Below are positions 32,168 to 41,623 of a stretch of 64,000 nt of DNA, in pieces. Position 1 is the stretch's first letter. Every line of letters starts with the position of its first letter. The translations under genes were made by a program, and so were the position numbers. Below the pieces are notes generated by a model that was given only the letters and a program-made list of their open reading frames with translations, was not told the DNA's origin and searched no databases. Origin of the DNA: CAYHVK01 sp964360255 (GTDB taxonomy: Bacteria; Bdellovibrionota; Bdellovibrionia; Bdellovibrionales; UBA1609); contig CAYHVK010000012.1 in assembly GCA_964360255.1 (NCBI GenBank), positions 71,935-135,934 on the forward strand, written 5' to 3'.

Positions 32168-32992
32168 ATGAAACCATTCAGCATCAAAACCATCATCGTC
32201 GGCCTCGATTTTTCTTGGTATTCAAAAATTGTATTGAAAGAAGCATTTCAGCTCGCACAAAAAATGAAAGTGCCGCTCGTGGCGGTGTACGCCGGAGAAA
32301 AACCCTACGCTGGCCTTAATGCTTCGCGCTTCCCCACTCAGCAACTCGTGAAATGGTATAAAGAAAAGTTACGCAAAGAATATCCTTCATTAAAACCACG
32401 TCAAATCATCGTCAAGCTCGGTGCGCCCCATGAAGAGATCATCCAAGCTGCACGGTCGCATAAAAAACCCCTGATTGTCATCGGTCATCGTGGACAAAGC
32501 CCACTGGCTCGATTTCTTATCGGAAGTGTCGCAGAAAAGCTCTCTCAAACATCGCCTTATCCAGTTTGGGTTCACCGAGGAGAAAAAACCGTCTCACCAA
32601 AAAAAGTTCTCCTTCCCTGCGACCTTCAGCCCCGCTCATCAGTGATGGCAGAATATTTGGCACCACTGTCGAAAACATTCCATTCAAAGTTTGAACTCTT
32701 TCACGTTTTTCAAGAGCCCGCCCCGGTTCTTGATTACGAACTTTGGAGCGCAATGATAGAAACTCAAAGGCAAAGTGAAAATCAGCAGATTGATCGGTTA
32801 AAAAAGAAAAATCCGAAGACCCCTGTTAAATGTGTCATCGGACTTCCGGCAAAGCAAATTGCACGACGAGCGAAGGCTTTCGATTTAATTGCCCTACCAC
32901 GACGAAATCAAAAAGCACGCTCGCCGTTTTTCGGTAGCGTCACTAGAAAATTAGTACGAGACGCAGAGACTCCACTTCTCATTTTACCTTAG
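32168..32992 (+). CDS. Tandem universal stress protein (UspA)
   Basis: 274 residues with two Usp domains (about 5-140 and 143-274). The first has the ATP-binding pattern GHRGQSPLARFLIGSVAEKL; the second keeps FFGSVTRKLV but lacks the full G2xG9xG(S/T) motif, so may not bind ATP. The opening IKTIIVGLDFS fits the Usp first strand. It starts directly after the channel gene's stop. Universal stress proteins are typical of hypoxia and starvation regulons, in keeping with the proposed regulation here. Confidence 0.92.
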   Translation: MKPFSIKTIIVGLDFSWYSKIVLKEAFQLAQKMKVPLVAVYAGEKPYAGLNASRFPTQQLVKWYKEKLRKEYPSLKPRQIIVKLGAPHEEIIQAARSHKKPLIVIGHRGQSPLARFLIGSVAEKLSQTSPYPVWVHRGEKTVSPKKVLLPCDLQPRSSVMAEYLAPLSKTFHSKFELFHVFQEPAPVLDYELWSAMIETQRQSENQQIDRLKKKNPKTPVKCVIGLPAKQIARRAKAFDLIALPRRNQKARSPFFGSVTRKLVRDAETPLLILP

Positions 32993-33000
32993 GATTCAAC

Positions 33001-34365
33001 ATGCTTGAGCTTCAATTTCTTGGCGGAGCCGGTACAGTCACCGGCTCGAAATTTCTTCTGACATACAACGAGCACCGCATTCTCATTGATTGCGGGCTTT
33101 TTCAAGGATTGAAAGCTTTACGACTCAGAAATTGGGAGATGCTACCTGTTGATCCCAAATCTATTTCTTGCGTGATTTTAACTCATGCCCATATTGATCA
33201 CTCAGGATATTTACCGCGCCTTTTGAATGATGGTTTTCAAGGTCCAGTGTATTCGACAGCCGCGACTCGCGACCTGTGTAAAATTCTATTACCTGATTGC
33301 GGATATCTCATGGAAGAAGAAGCGAGTTATCTCAATCAAAGAAAGAAAACAAAACACGATCCGGCGTTACCGCTGTTCACCCGCGAACAAGGAGAAAAAG
33401 CCACCGAGGCCTTTGAAACATTACCGTTTAAAAAAGAAACCGAAATTCTGCCCGGCGTCCGTATTGAATTTCTCTATGCAGGTCATATTTTAGGTGCTGC
33501 CTCTGTCATCGTAACGGCTGGTGATCAACGGATCGCTTTCACCGGTGACATTGGTCGCCCTGAAGATCCTATATTGTTTCCACCTGAGCCACTTCCCGCC
33601 GCGGATTTTCTAGTGACTGAATCCACTTACGGAAATCGAAGACATAAAAAGCTGGCGGCGATCGATGAGCTGGAATTGCAAATTAATAAAGCTCTAAAAA
33701 GAGGCGGAACCATATTGATTCCCACATTCGCAGTGGGCCGAGCTCAATTTATTATGTATTTGCTCTGGAAATTACGCTCTGAAAATCGGATTCCAAATTT
33801 TCCGATGTTTTTAAATAGCCCGATGGCTACAAACGTCAATGACTTACTCGCAAAACATAAAGACTTACATAAGCTTTCGACCCATGAATGTGCCGAAGTT
33901 TGCAATATCGTGCAGTATGTTCGCTCACCTGAAGAGTCCATTGCGCTCAATAAGCGTACAGACCCAAAACTGATTATTTCGGCTAGCGGAATGATCAGTG
34001 GCGGACGCATCCTTCACCATATCAAAGCCTTTGGCCCTCTTGAAAGCACCACCATTTTACTGACCGGGTACCAAGCTGCTGGGACACGTGGCGAGGCCTT
34101 ACAAAATGGAGCCGAGGAATTAAAGATCCATGGATCTTATGTTCCGATTAAAGCCCATGTTGAAATATTGGACAATGTTTCGGCCCATGCAGATTATCGC
34201 GAAATTATCGACTGGCTGAAACACTCTAAAATAAAACCAAAAAAGACTTTTATAGTTCACGGTGAAGCTTCGGCCTCAGATGAGATCCGACGCCGCCTTA
34301 ATGAGGAATTGGGATGGGAGTGTCTCATTCCGGAACCCTTGCAGACAATTTGTCTCAGCCCTTAA
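33001..34365 (+). CDS. Metallo-beta-lactamase fold beta-CASP RNase-like protein
   Basis: 454 residues. The MBL core has the Zn motif THAHIDHSG (about 61-69), GHILGAAS and the FTGDIG strand; the beta-CASP part has PTFAVGRAQ and the SASGMISGGRILHHI segment; the C-terminal HADYREIIDWL and FIVHGE complete the family pattern. Proteins of this type (YSH1/CPSF73-like in bacteria) are RNA-cleaving or RNA-processing; the target is unknown. Last gene of the CBS-Usp operon. The final codons contain the GACAA-N-TTGTC site used by the downstream cbb3 operon. Confidence 0.92.
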   Translation: MLELQFLGGAGTVTGSKFLLTYNEHRILIDCGLFQGLKALRLRNWEMLPVDPKSISCVILTHAHIDHSGYLPRLLNDGFQGPVYSTAATRDLCKILLPDCGYLMEEEASYLNQRKKTKHDPALPLFTREQGEKATEAFETLPFKKETEILPGVRIEFLYAGHILGAASVIVTAGDQRIAFTGDIGRPEDPILFPPEPLPAADFLVTESTYGNRRHKKLAAIDELELQINKALKRGGTILIPTFAVGRAQFIMYLLWKLRSENRIPNFPMFLNSPMATNVNDLLAKHKDLHKLSTHECAEVCNIVQYVRSPEESIALNKRTDPKLIISASGMISGGRILHHIKAFGPLESTTILLTGYQAAGTRGEALQNGAEELKIHGSYVPIKAHVEILDNVSAHADYREIIDWLKHSKIKPKKTFIVHGEASASDEIRRRLNEELGWECLIPEPLQTICLSP

Positions 34366-34385
34366 TAGCTCTTTGACAGAATGTC
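34344..34385. promoter_or_regulatory. Palindrome pair upstream of the cbb3 operon
   Basis: GACAATTTGTC (34344-34354, inside the 3' end of the beta-CASP gene) is perfect; GACAGAATGTC (34375-34385) is a weaker copy 31 bp further on. The second centre is 56 bp from the -24 GG at 34436. Confidence 0.7.
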
Positions 34386-34434
34386 ACAAAAATCAGGCTA
34401 TAACCAATAGGTTCTATTTAATAACGAAAGTGAG

Positions 34435-34450
34435 TGGCACCGGGCTCGCA
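34435..34450 (+). promoter_or_regulatory. Sigma-54 promoter of the cbb3 oxidase operon
   Basis: TGGCACCGGGCTCGCA has a perfect TGGCAC -24 and GG-N10-GC. The start point would be near 34461, only a few bases before the ATG at 34464. Confidence 0.75.
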
Positions 34451-34463
34451 ATCCCTAGTATAT

Positions 34464-36620
34464 ATGCCCAACATTGCACGTAATTCCAGCACCGATTTTA
34501 GCTATTTAAATGAGCCATCTGTACAGCACCTCTATGCCCTAGAAGGCCAACAAAACGTCATGCGATTTCACATCGACGGTATCCAGTGTGCTAAGTGCAT
34601 AAGAAAACTAGAAACGCTGCCAGAGACCTTGCCTGGTCTCACTCATCTCCGTATCGATTCAGGAGCGAATTTGGCCTATGCCGAAATCGATCAACAACTT
34701 CTCAGTTTCTCACAACTTGCAATGAAATTGAATAGCATGGGGTTCAGGCCCACTCCGATTTTATCGGACTCTGAAAAGATCACCGCTGGACATCGCGCGA
34801 ACCGCACTGAGCTTATTCGTCTCGCTATCGCAGCGGCCTGTGCTGGCAATATTATGATGTTCAGTTTTGCCAATTATCTCGGCAGCACCGGAATTTTCAG
34901 ATCTGTTTTTTCTTGGTTGAGCTTCGCGCTCTATTTACCGGTTGTAACTTACGTTGCTTGGCCCTTCTACACCGGGGCCTTATCATCTCTTCGTCAAAAA
35001 CAGGTTTCAATTGATTTACCAATGGCCGTCGCTTCATTGGCCGGCTTTTTCTACTCGGCCTTTGAGCTCTTTAATGGCCGAGAAAATTTTTATTTTGATT
35101 CATTAAGCGGATTTTTATTTCTAATTCTCATTTCTCGCTGGATGCAAGGACGATTACAAAAAACATTTTTGACACGTGAATCCAACGAAACCCTAGGACT
35201 TGAGAAGATGCGCAAACTCTCTGGTGAGGACTGGTATTGGGTTCCGGCGGAACTTCTTCAGCCTGGTGATAAAATTCGTATTTTAAGAGACGAAACAGTG
35301 CCCGTTGACGGCACGGTTATTAGCCCACGCATCCGCATCAGTTTAGCCTGGCTATCAGGAGAATCAAAATCCGTTTCACTCACTAAAAATTCAACCATAA
35401 AAGCGGGAGCTCGTATAATTTCTGAAAGTGCTGACATCCATGTTCAGCGCTTAACTCAGCACACAGAGTTCGGGCAACTTCTCGACGCTGCAGAGCGCTT
35501 CAGCCTTTCTAATAATCGCTTTATCTCAATGAGTGATAAGTGGTCCGAACGCTTACTTATTGCCGTTTTCGCCATCGCAGCCCTTTACCTCACCTTCAAT
35601 GTCTCAAATGATATGGAAGAGTCATTTCGTCGGGCTCTGGCTTTGATCGTGATCGCTTGCCCTTGCGCCATGGCCTTCGGCACACCCCTCGCTCTTTCTT
35701 CGGCCCTACGCAAAGCGCGCAAGAATGGTCTCTTGGTTCGCGATGCTAATGTATTTGAAAGATGTGCTCATATTCGCACTCTATTTTTTGATAAAACCGG
35801 CACCCTCACCGAAAATGAAATTTCGTTAGTTGAGGACCCTGAAAGTTACTCTGACGAATTGAAGTCGGTGGTACTGACTCTTGAAGCTCCATCACAACAT
35901 CCTATTGCTTATGCTTTTCGACAGGCTTTTACAAAATCAAAAATACTTACTGATGTAACAGAATGGAGCGAGAAGCCAGGCGAAGGCATTAGTGCCCGTA
36001 TCGGCCAAGACCTCTACGAAATCAAAAAGTGCGCTCAAGCCACGACCGCTTGCGCTCTTTTTAAAAATGGAGAACTGACGGCGCAATTCACTTTTTCTGC
36101 CCAGCTTCGCGTCGACGCTTTGAGTGTTCTAGAAAAATTGCGCCAAGGCGGTTATCAAACTCTTCTTCTTTCTGGAGATTCTGAAGAAGCCACTCTCTCG
36201 ATGGGCCATAAATTAGGATTTCAAAATAAAGATATTTACTTTTTAATGAGTCCTGCCCAAAAAGCACACCTTGTAAAAAAATGTCCCAATTCAATGATGA
36301 TCGGTGATGGAATCAACGACAGTTTAGCCCTCATGCAAGCCGAGGTCAGCGTGGCAACCACAGGTGCCGTGGATGCGGCCCTTAAGAGTGCTGCAGTGTA
36401 TGTCACCAATTCTCAGTTAGCGCCCATCGCGGCCCTCTTTGACATCAGTCGAGAAGCCATCTTTGGAATTCGTACCAATCTTCTCGTTGCGGTCATTTAC
36501 AATACTGTGACCGGCTCACTGGCTCTCGCGGGTTTTATCAATCCTCTTGTTGCAGCCTTACTTATGCCTGTCAGTAGCGGAATCATTTTAGCGTCGACCT
36601 GGTTACGGAGCCGACGGTGA
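34464..36620 (+). CDS. ccoI: CcoI/FixI-type copper-translocating P-type ATPase
   Basis: 718 residues from ATG 34464. This start keeps the FSYLNEPSV segment usual in CcoI; a GTG at 34434 would lie within the promoter. The N-terminal metal domain has DGIQCAKC, but the ferredoxin-like Cys motif often found in front is absent. Eight membrane helices are expected; the CPC motif is in ACPCAMAFGTPLAL, the phosphorylation site is DKTGTLT, and GDGINDS is present. CcoI supplies copper to the cbb3 oxidase. Next genes ccoS and ccoNO overlap each other, so one operon. Confidence 0.93.
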   Translation: MPNIARNSSTDFSYLNEPSVQHLYALEGQQNVMRFHIDGIQCAKCIRKLETLPETLPGLTHLRIDSGANLAYAEIDQQLLSFSQLAMKLNSMGFRPTPILSDSEKITAGHRANRTELIRLAIAAACAGNIMMFSFANYLGSTGIFRSVFSWLSFALYLPVVTYVAWPFYTGALSSLRQKQVSIDLPMAVASLAGFFYSAFELFNGRENFYFDSLSGFLFLILISRWMQGRLQKTFLTRESNETLGLEKMRKLSGEDWYWVPAELLQPGDKIRILRDETVPVDGTVISPRIRISLAWLSGESKSVSLTKNSTIKAGARIISESADIHVQRLTQHTEFGQLLDAAERFSLSNNRFISMSDKWSERLLIAVFAIAALYLTFNVSNDMEESFRRALALIVIACPCAMAFGTPLALSSALRKARKNGLLVRDANVFERCAHIRTLFFDKTGTLTENEISLVEDPESYSDELKSVVLTLEAPSQHPIAYAFRQAFTKSKILTDVTEWSEKPGEGISARIGQDLYEIKKCAQATTACALFKNGELTAQFTFSAQLRVDALSVLEKLRQGGYQTLLLSGDSEEATLSMGHKLGFQNKDIYFLMSPAQKAHLVKKCPNSMMIGDGINDSLALMQAEVSVATTGAVDAALKSAAVYVTNSQLAPIAALFDISREAIFGIRTNLLVAVIYNTVTGSLALAGFINPLVAALLMPVSSGIILASTWLRSRR

Positions 36621-36781
36621 ATATTTTAATTTTAATGATTCCCATCTCGCTGGCTCTCACTGCGACTTTTTTGATTTCGTTCATTATGACTGTTCACAGC
36701 GGACAAATGGACGATCTCAACACGCCAGCTTTAAGAATATTAGACGACGAAAGGGAGAACACCAATGACAACACCAAATAA
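36617..36781 (+). CDS. ccoS: CcoS, cbb3 oxidase maturation protein
   Basis: 54 residues from GTG 36617, which overlaps the ccoI stop; the end overlaps the ccoNO start by 17 bp. One membrane helix (ILILMIPISLALTATFLIS) is followed by SGQMDDLNTPALRIL, the signature SGQxDDLxxPAxRIL of CcoS. CcoS is needed to insert copper and haem into CcoN. Confidence 0.92.
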   Translation: MNILILMIPISLALTATFLISFIMTVHSGQMDDLNTPALRILDDERENTNDNTK

Positions 36782-38882
36782 TAATTACGAAGAAATATTT
36801 TACGATGATGATATTGTAAAAAAATTCTTGATCGCGACTTTGATCTGGGGAGGCGCCGCATTTATTTTCGGACTTGTAATTGCGCTGCAGCTCGCTTACT
36901 GGCCACTCAATGGCAATCTCGAATGGATCACCTTTGGTCGCTTGAGACCGCTCCACACCAATGCGGCAATTTTCGCTTTCGCTGGCAATGCCATTTTTGC
37001 CGGCATTTATTACTCCACCCAGCGCCTGCTGAAAACACGAATGTTGTCAGATACACTTTCAAAGATCCACTTTTGGGGTTGGCAGTTGATTATTCTATCG
37101 GCGGCGATCACCCTTCCTTTGGGCTACACCCAGTCAAAAGAGTACGCAGAACTCGAATGGCCCATTGATATCGCCATCACCCTGATTTGGGTTGTTTTTG
37201 CCATTAACTTTTTCGGCGCAATTAAAAGACGCCGTGAAAAGCACATGTATGTCGCCATTTGGTTTTATATTGCAACGATTATTACAGTTGCGGTTCTCCA
37301 TATTGTGAATTCAATTGAAATTCCCGTTGCGGCTCTGAAAAGCTTTCCAGTTTATTCTGGCATTCAAGATGCGCTTGTTCAGTGGTGGTACGGACATAAT
37401 GCCGTCGCGTTTTTTCTTACAACACCGTTTTTGGGTTTGATGTACTATTTTATTCCGAAAGCAGCTGATCGGCCAGTTTACTCTTACCGACTTTCTATCG
37501 TGCACTTCTGGGCTCTCGTATTTATCTATATTTGGGCGGGCCCCCATCACTTGCTCTACACATCGCTACCCGACTGGGCGCAAACCCTTGGAATGATCTT
37601 TTCAATTATGTTATGGGCCCCAAGCTGGGGTGGAATGATCAATGGACTTTTGACTATCAAAGGTGCCTGGCAGCGACTTAAATCTGATCCGATCATTCGA
37701 TTTTTTATTGCGGCTCTCACCTTTTACGGAATGGCCACTTTCGAAGGGCCTCTTCTTTCAATCAAAAGTGTAAGTGCATTAGGTCACTATACAGATTGGA
37801 TTGTCGGTCACGTTCATGCGGGCGCTCTGGGCTGGAACGGCATGCTCACCTTTGCCATGTTCTACTATATGATTCCAAAACTCTGGAACACGAAAATGTA
37901 TAGCGAAAAGCTGATGCATCACCACTTCTGGATTTCACTCACTGGTATTGTTTTATATTACACTTCTATGGTCACAGCCGGAATCACCCAGGGCCTTATG
38001 TGGCTCGCAGTTGAACCTAATGGCCAGCTGACTTACCCAGACTTTGTCGAAACGGTGATTAAAATCGTTCCGCTTTATTGGGTTCGTGCGGGTGGTGGAT
38101 TCTTGTTTATCATCGGTTTCGCAATCATGATCTACAATGTCTACAAAACTATTAGCCTCGCCCCCGCCAACGTCCCTGCTCGCCCGGTGCGCGTGGCTCG
38201 TACTGGTTACGAAGAGAAGTCTGAATCTCACCGTAAACTTGAAGGCCTCGGCTTCGCATTTTCGGTACTCGCTTTTCTTGCTATCGCAGTCGGGTCAGTG
38301 ATTGAAATTTATCCGACTCTCTCGCTGGATAAATACATCAGTCCGAACGATGTGACTGAGCCCTACACTCCACTTGAACTCGCAGGACGAGGAATTTACA
38401 TTCGTGAAGGCTGTTACACTTGTCACTCTCAACAAATTCGGCAAATACCATCAGAAGTGATTCGTTACGGAGCGGCTTCGACAATTGAAGAGTCTATGTA
38501 CGATCGGCCTTTTCAATGGGGCTCGAAACGCACAGGGCCAGATCTCTCCCGCGTCGGTAAAAAATATCCGAACTTATGGCATTTCAATCACATGATAGAT
38601 CCACGCAGTATTACGCAAAAAAGTATTATGCCAAACTACCCGTGGCTCGCAGAAAAAACCCTCGACTTCACGCCACTGCGAAAAGAACTCTCAGTGATGC
38701 GATATCTTGGTGTGCCGTACTCTGACGACACAGTGGCCAATGCCGACATCGTAGCCCAAAAGGCCGCCCAAATATTAGCCGCAGATATTGCCGCCAATGG
38801 CGGGCCGAAAGATTTAGAGAAAAAAGAAATTACCGCCTTGATTGCTTATCTTCAGGCGCTTGGACAGAAAGGAAAGAAATAA
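36765..38882 (+). CDS. ccoNO: Fused CcoN-CcoO subunit of cbb3-type cytochrome oxidase
   Basis: 705 residues. About 1-480 is CcoN: twelve membrane helices with haem and CuB His ligands (RPLHTNAAIF with His64, the YGHNAVAFF and HVHAGALGW segments). About 490-705 is CcoO: one membrane helix, then a mono-haem cytochrome c with CYTCH (550-554) and the distal Met region (IMPNYPWL). Gene fusion of these subunits is known from Bdellovibrio and Bacteroidetes. The enzyme reduces O2 with high affinity in the inner membrane and pumps protons. GGGAG precedes the ATG. Confidence 0.96.
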   Translation: MTTPNNNYEEIFYDDDIVKKFLIATLIWGGAAFIFGLVIALQLAYWPLNGNLEWITFGRLRPLHTNAAIFAFAGNAIFAGIYYSTQRLLKTRMLSDTLSKIHFWGWQLIILSAAITLPLGYTQSKEYAELEWPIDIAITLIWVVFAINFFGAIKRRREKHMYVAIWFYIATIITVAVLHIVNSIEIPVAALKSFPVYSGIQDALVQWWYGHNAVAFFLTTPFLGLMYYFIPKAADRPVYSYRLSIVHFWALVFIYIWAGPHHLLYTSLPDWAQTLGMIFSIMLWAPSWGGMINGLLTIKGAWQRLKSDPIIRFFIAALTFYGMATFEGPLLSIKSVSALGHYTDWIVGHVHAGALGWNGMLTFAMFYYMIPKLWNTKMYSEKLMHHHFWISLTGIVLYYTSMVTAGITQGLMWLAVEPNGQLTYPDFVETVIKIVPLYWVRAGGGFLFIIGFAIMIYNVYKTISLAPANVPARPVRVARTGYEEKSESHRKLEGLGFAFSVLAFLAIAVGSVIEIYPTLSLDKYISPNDVTEPYTPLELAGRGIYIREGCYTCHSQQIRQIPSEVIRYGAASTIEESMYDRPFQWGSKRTGPDLSRVGKKYPNLWHFNHMIDPRSITQKSIMPNYPWLAEKTLDFTPLRKELSVMRYLGVPYSDDTVANADIVAQKAAQILAADIAANGGPKDLEKKEITALIAYLQALGQKGKK

Positions 38883-39049
38883 TGAAATCAGAAGGACTTG
38901 CTTATTTTACCGATACGTATCTTACATCTATTGGGCTTTTGATTTTTTTCGCCTTCTTTGTCGCGGTCATTATTTGGACTTCGCGGCGCGAAAGCCAAAA
39001 ACTCTATCGCCGAGTAGAAAATCTTCCACTTGAGGTGGATCATGAGTAA
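38882..39049 (+). CDS. ccoQ: CcoQ-like small subunit
   Basis: 55 residues; the ATG overlaps the ccoNO stop by one base and the end overlaps ccoP by 8 bp. One membrane helix (about 16-33, GLLIFFAFFVAVIIW) followed by a charged tail with SRRESQKLYRRVENLPL, similar to CcoQ/FixQ. It stabilises the cbb3 complex. Confidence 0.85.
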   Translation: MKSEGLAYFTDTYLTSIGLLIFFAFFVAVIIWTSRRESQKLYRRVENLPLEVDHE

Positions 39050-39614
39050 TCAAGATGAAAAATTAGAAAAAGAAATATCAGGGCATAGCTACGACGGAAT
39101 TACCGAATGCGATAACCCAATGCCCGACTGGTGGCTCTGGACTTTTTTACTTTCAATAATTTTTGCCGCTCTCTATTTCGTCCATTATGAATCAGGTGCG
39201 GCTCCAACTTTAAAAGAAGAGTTGAATACGGCTCTTGCCATTATAGAAAAGCAAAAACAAGTTCACGCCCCAGCATTAATGGAGAGTGAAGAATCTTTGA
39301 CAGAAATTATGAATGATCCGGCGCAAGCCGCAGCTGGGGCAGCAGCCTACGCCAGCAAATGCGCCGTTTGCCATGGCAATGAGCTGCAAGGCCAGATTGG
39401 CCCGAACCTCGTTGATAACTATTGGCTCCACGGGCGAGCCACACGTATTGATATTGTAAAAGTAATCCGTGAAGGGGTTGTCGATAAAGGTATGCCAGCA
39501 TGGGGGCAAATGGTCAGCCAGCAAGAAATTTATGCTTTGACCAGCTTCATTATCTCTAAGCGTGGATCAAACCCACCGCAAGCAAAGGCCCCACAGGGTG
39601 AGGCTATTGAATAA
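39042..39614 (+). CDS. ccoP: CcoP, single-haem cbb3 cytochrome c subunit
   Basis: 190 residues from ATG 39042 (overlaps ccoQ). An N-terminal YDGITECDNPMPDWWLWTF segment and one membrane helix match CcoP. Only one CxxCH (Cys107-His111, CAVCH) is present, where typical CcoP has two; length is also short. The distal Met is in KGMPAWGQM. Single-haem forms are known but uncommon. It carries electrons from the cytochrome pool to CcoO. Confidence 0.92.
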   Translation: MSNQDEKLEKEISGHSYDGITECDNPMPDWWLWTFLLSIIFAALYFVHYESGAAPTLKEELNTALAIIEKQKQVHAPALMESEESLTEIMNDPAQAAAGAAAYASKCAVCHGNELQGQIGPNLVDNYWLHGRATRIDIVKVIREGVVDKGMPAWGQMVSQQEIYALTSFIISKRGSNPPQAKAPQGEAIE

Positions 39615-39617
39615 TGT

Positions 39618-41012
39618 ATGGAACAAAAAGATCTAAATAAATTAAGTAGCATAGATGCTAGCGGAGCCCGCCTGAATATTATTCCGGCGGATGTTCAAGG
39701 TTTTTTTAGGCGACATCGCAACTGGTCGCAAGCCGTTCTACTTATTATTTTTTTAGGTCTTCCGTGGATTGAACATAATGGCCAGCAAATCGTACTGCTT
39801 GATATTATCAATCGAAGATTTCATTTATTCGGTTTAACCTTTCAATCTCACGATGCGCCACTTTTATTCTTTCTTCTCGCCATTGCTACGTTAGGGCTCG
39901 CTTTTGTAACCGCCGTATGGGGCCGAGTCTGGTGCGGTTGGGCTTGCCCTCAAACTGTTTTTATTGATGCCGTCTACCGCCGCATTGAAGAGTGGACAGA
40001 AGGATCATACATCGAGCGCCGAAAATTACGAACTCAAGAATTTAGTTTGTCTAAGTTTAGAAAAACAGGCAGCAAATGGCTACTCTTCACTGCAGTCTCT
40101 TCGCTTTTTGCCCATAGCTTCGTCGCTTATTTTGTCGGATCTAAATCTCTTCTCGCTATGATGCAAAAGCCACCGGCTGAAAATTGGACTTATTTTTTGC
40201 TCATTGCCGGCTTCACTCTTTTACTTCTTTTTGACTTCGCATGGTTTCGCGAACAATTCTGCGTTATCATGTGCCCTTATGGTCGCATTCAAAGTGTTCT
40301 CCTCGAACCCTCTTCGATGGCTATTGTCTATGACACTCAACGGGGCGAACCTCGTCGACAAAAAACGACTATAACGAAAAAAACTGGCGACTGCGTTTCG
40401 TGCAACCGCTGCGTTGAAGTTTGCCCGACCGGAATCGACATACGTAACGGACTGCAAATGGAATGCATCAGCTGCACAGCCTGTATAGACGCTTGCGATG
40501 CGATCATGACCAAAGTAAAAAAACCGCCAGGACTTATTCGTTATCAAACACTTGATGGATCTAAAATCAATCTCTTCAAATTTAAAACTCTGTCGTATGC
40601 AGCACTCATCACCATCGCGACAGTAGGACTCATCTACACCCTTCTTTCGCGTGAAGACGTCAATATTTCAGTCCTACGAGCCATCGACACACCTTATGAG
40701 CTTACGACCGACATAAATTCTCAACCCACAGTATTAAATCATTTTCGCCTGCACTTGAATAATCAGCTGGGTCAGAGCTCACGCTATCATGTAACATTAA
40801 GCTCGCAATCTCTAGCCCGTGGGGTCTCACTTACCGTAGCCCAGAATTCGGTCGTCATTAAACCGTATGGCAACTGGACTTGGCATCTATTCGTCACAGC
40901 TCCGCGAAAGCTTTTTGAACACTCAGGCACAGAACAGGCGGATGTGATTCTTACCAATGACAAAGGCGAAATATTCACAGAAAAATTGGCTTTGATCGGA
41001 CCAAAAAAATGA
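39618..41012 (+). CDS. ccoG: CcoG/FixG, ferredoxin-type cbb3 assembly protein
   Basis: 464 residues. Membrane helices near 40, 85, 155 and 190, an integral WCGWACPQTVF motif, and two 4Fe-4S clusters (CVSCNRCVEVCPTG and CISCTACIDACD, about 258-295). The C-terminal periplasmic part is an Ig-like fold. CcoG is a cupric reductase in cbb3 oxidase assembly. Four bases separate it from the ccoP stop. Confidence 0.95.
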   Translation: MEQKDLNKLSSIDASGARLNIIPADVQGFFRRHRNWSQAVLLIIFLGLPWIEHNGQQIVLLDIINRRFHLFGLTFQSHDAPLLFFLLAIATLGLAFVTAVWGRVWCGWACPQTVFIDAVYRRIEEWTEGSYIERRKLRTQEFSLSKFRKTGSKWLLFTAVSSLFAHSFVAYFVGSKSLLAMMQKPPAENWTYFLLIAGFTLLLLFDFAWFREQFCVIMCPYGRIQSVLLEPSSMAIVYDTQRGEPRRQKTTITKKTGDCVSCNRCVEVCPTGIDIRNGLQMECISCTACIDACDAIMTKVKKPPGLIRYQTLDGSKINLFKFKTLSYAALITIATVGLIYTLLSREDVNISVLRAIDTPYELTTDINSQPTVLNHFRLHLNNQLGQSSRYHVTLSSQSLARGVSLTVAQNSVVIKPYGNWTWHLFVTAPRKLFEHSGTEQADVILTNDKGEIFTEKLALIGPKK

Positions 41013-41623
41013 GCACGCTTCTTCTCTGTATGGCTATTCTCAGTTCAAGTTTTTGGGGCAGTTGGCACTGCGCTGCTATGTGCAGTCCTACCGCAAGCTT
41101 AATGACGAAAAAGAAATCGCTCTGGAGTTATAATTTAGGCCGCGGCCTCAGCTATATTTTTTTGGGAACGTTAGGTGGTCTTATTGGGTCATTCTTTCTT
41201 GATCACCAGTTTTACCTGATTCGTATTTTTTCAGGTGTCCTTTTTGCGCTGATATTAGTTTTTATGGGACTTAATATTATTATAAAAAATAAGCCGTTCA
41301 CTTTGCCGCGAATTCTAGGACTCCGCCATTTCGCGACCCTTGATCGTCCCGGTATTTATTTAGGACTTCTGACAGCGTTTCTTCCTTGTGGATGGCTTTA
41401 TAGTTATGTCTTAGCCGCAGTGGCGACGCGCTCTGCAGTCACTGGTGGCCTTGTTATGGGAATTTTTTGGCTGGGCACGCTTCCGGCCCTCTCGGCTATT
41501 TCTCTTTATATGAAACGAGCGATTCGCCTAACTCCACGGCATAAACATCTCGCCGCCGGCTTAACCCTCGTCGGGGCCGGCCTTTACTCTATCGCCAGTT
41601 TTTACTATTTCGCAAATAGCTAA
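41009..41623 (+). CDS. Sulfite exporter TauE/SafE-type membrane protein of cbb3 cluster
   Basis: 204 residues with six membrane helices. N-terminal GSWHCAAMCSP is a near match to the GxxHCxxMCGP metal motif of the DsbD-like/UreH-like family commonly found at the end of ccoGHIS clusters; Ser replaces Gly. A second motif is FLPCGWLYSYVL. A likely role is copper or thiol transfer for oxidase assembly. It overlaps ccoG by 4 bp. No ccoH gene is seen, and this may be why a SafE-type protein is present instead. Confidence 0.85.
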   Translation: MSTLLLCMAILSSSFWGSWHCAAMCSPTASLMTKKKSLWSYNLGRGLSYIFLGTLGGLIGSFFLDHQFYLIRIFSGVLFALILVFMGLNIIIKNKPFTLPRILGLRHFATLDRPGIYLGLLTAFLPCGWLYSYVLAAVATRSAVTGGLVMGIFWLGTLPALSAISLYMKRAIRLTPRHKHLAAGLTLVGAGLYSIASFYYFANS

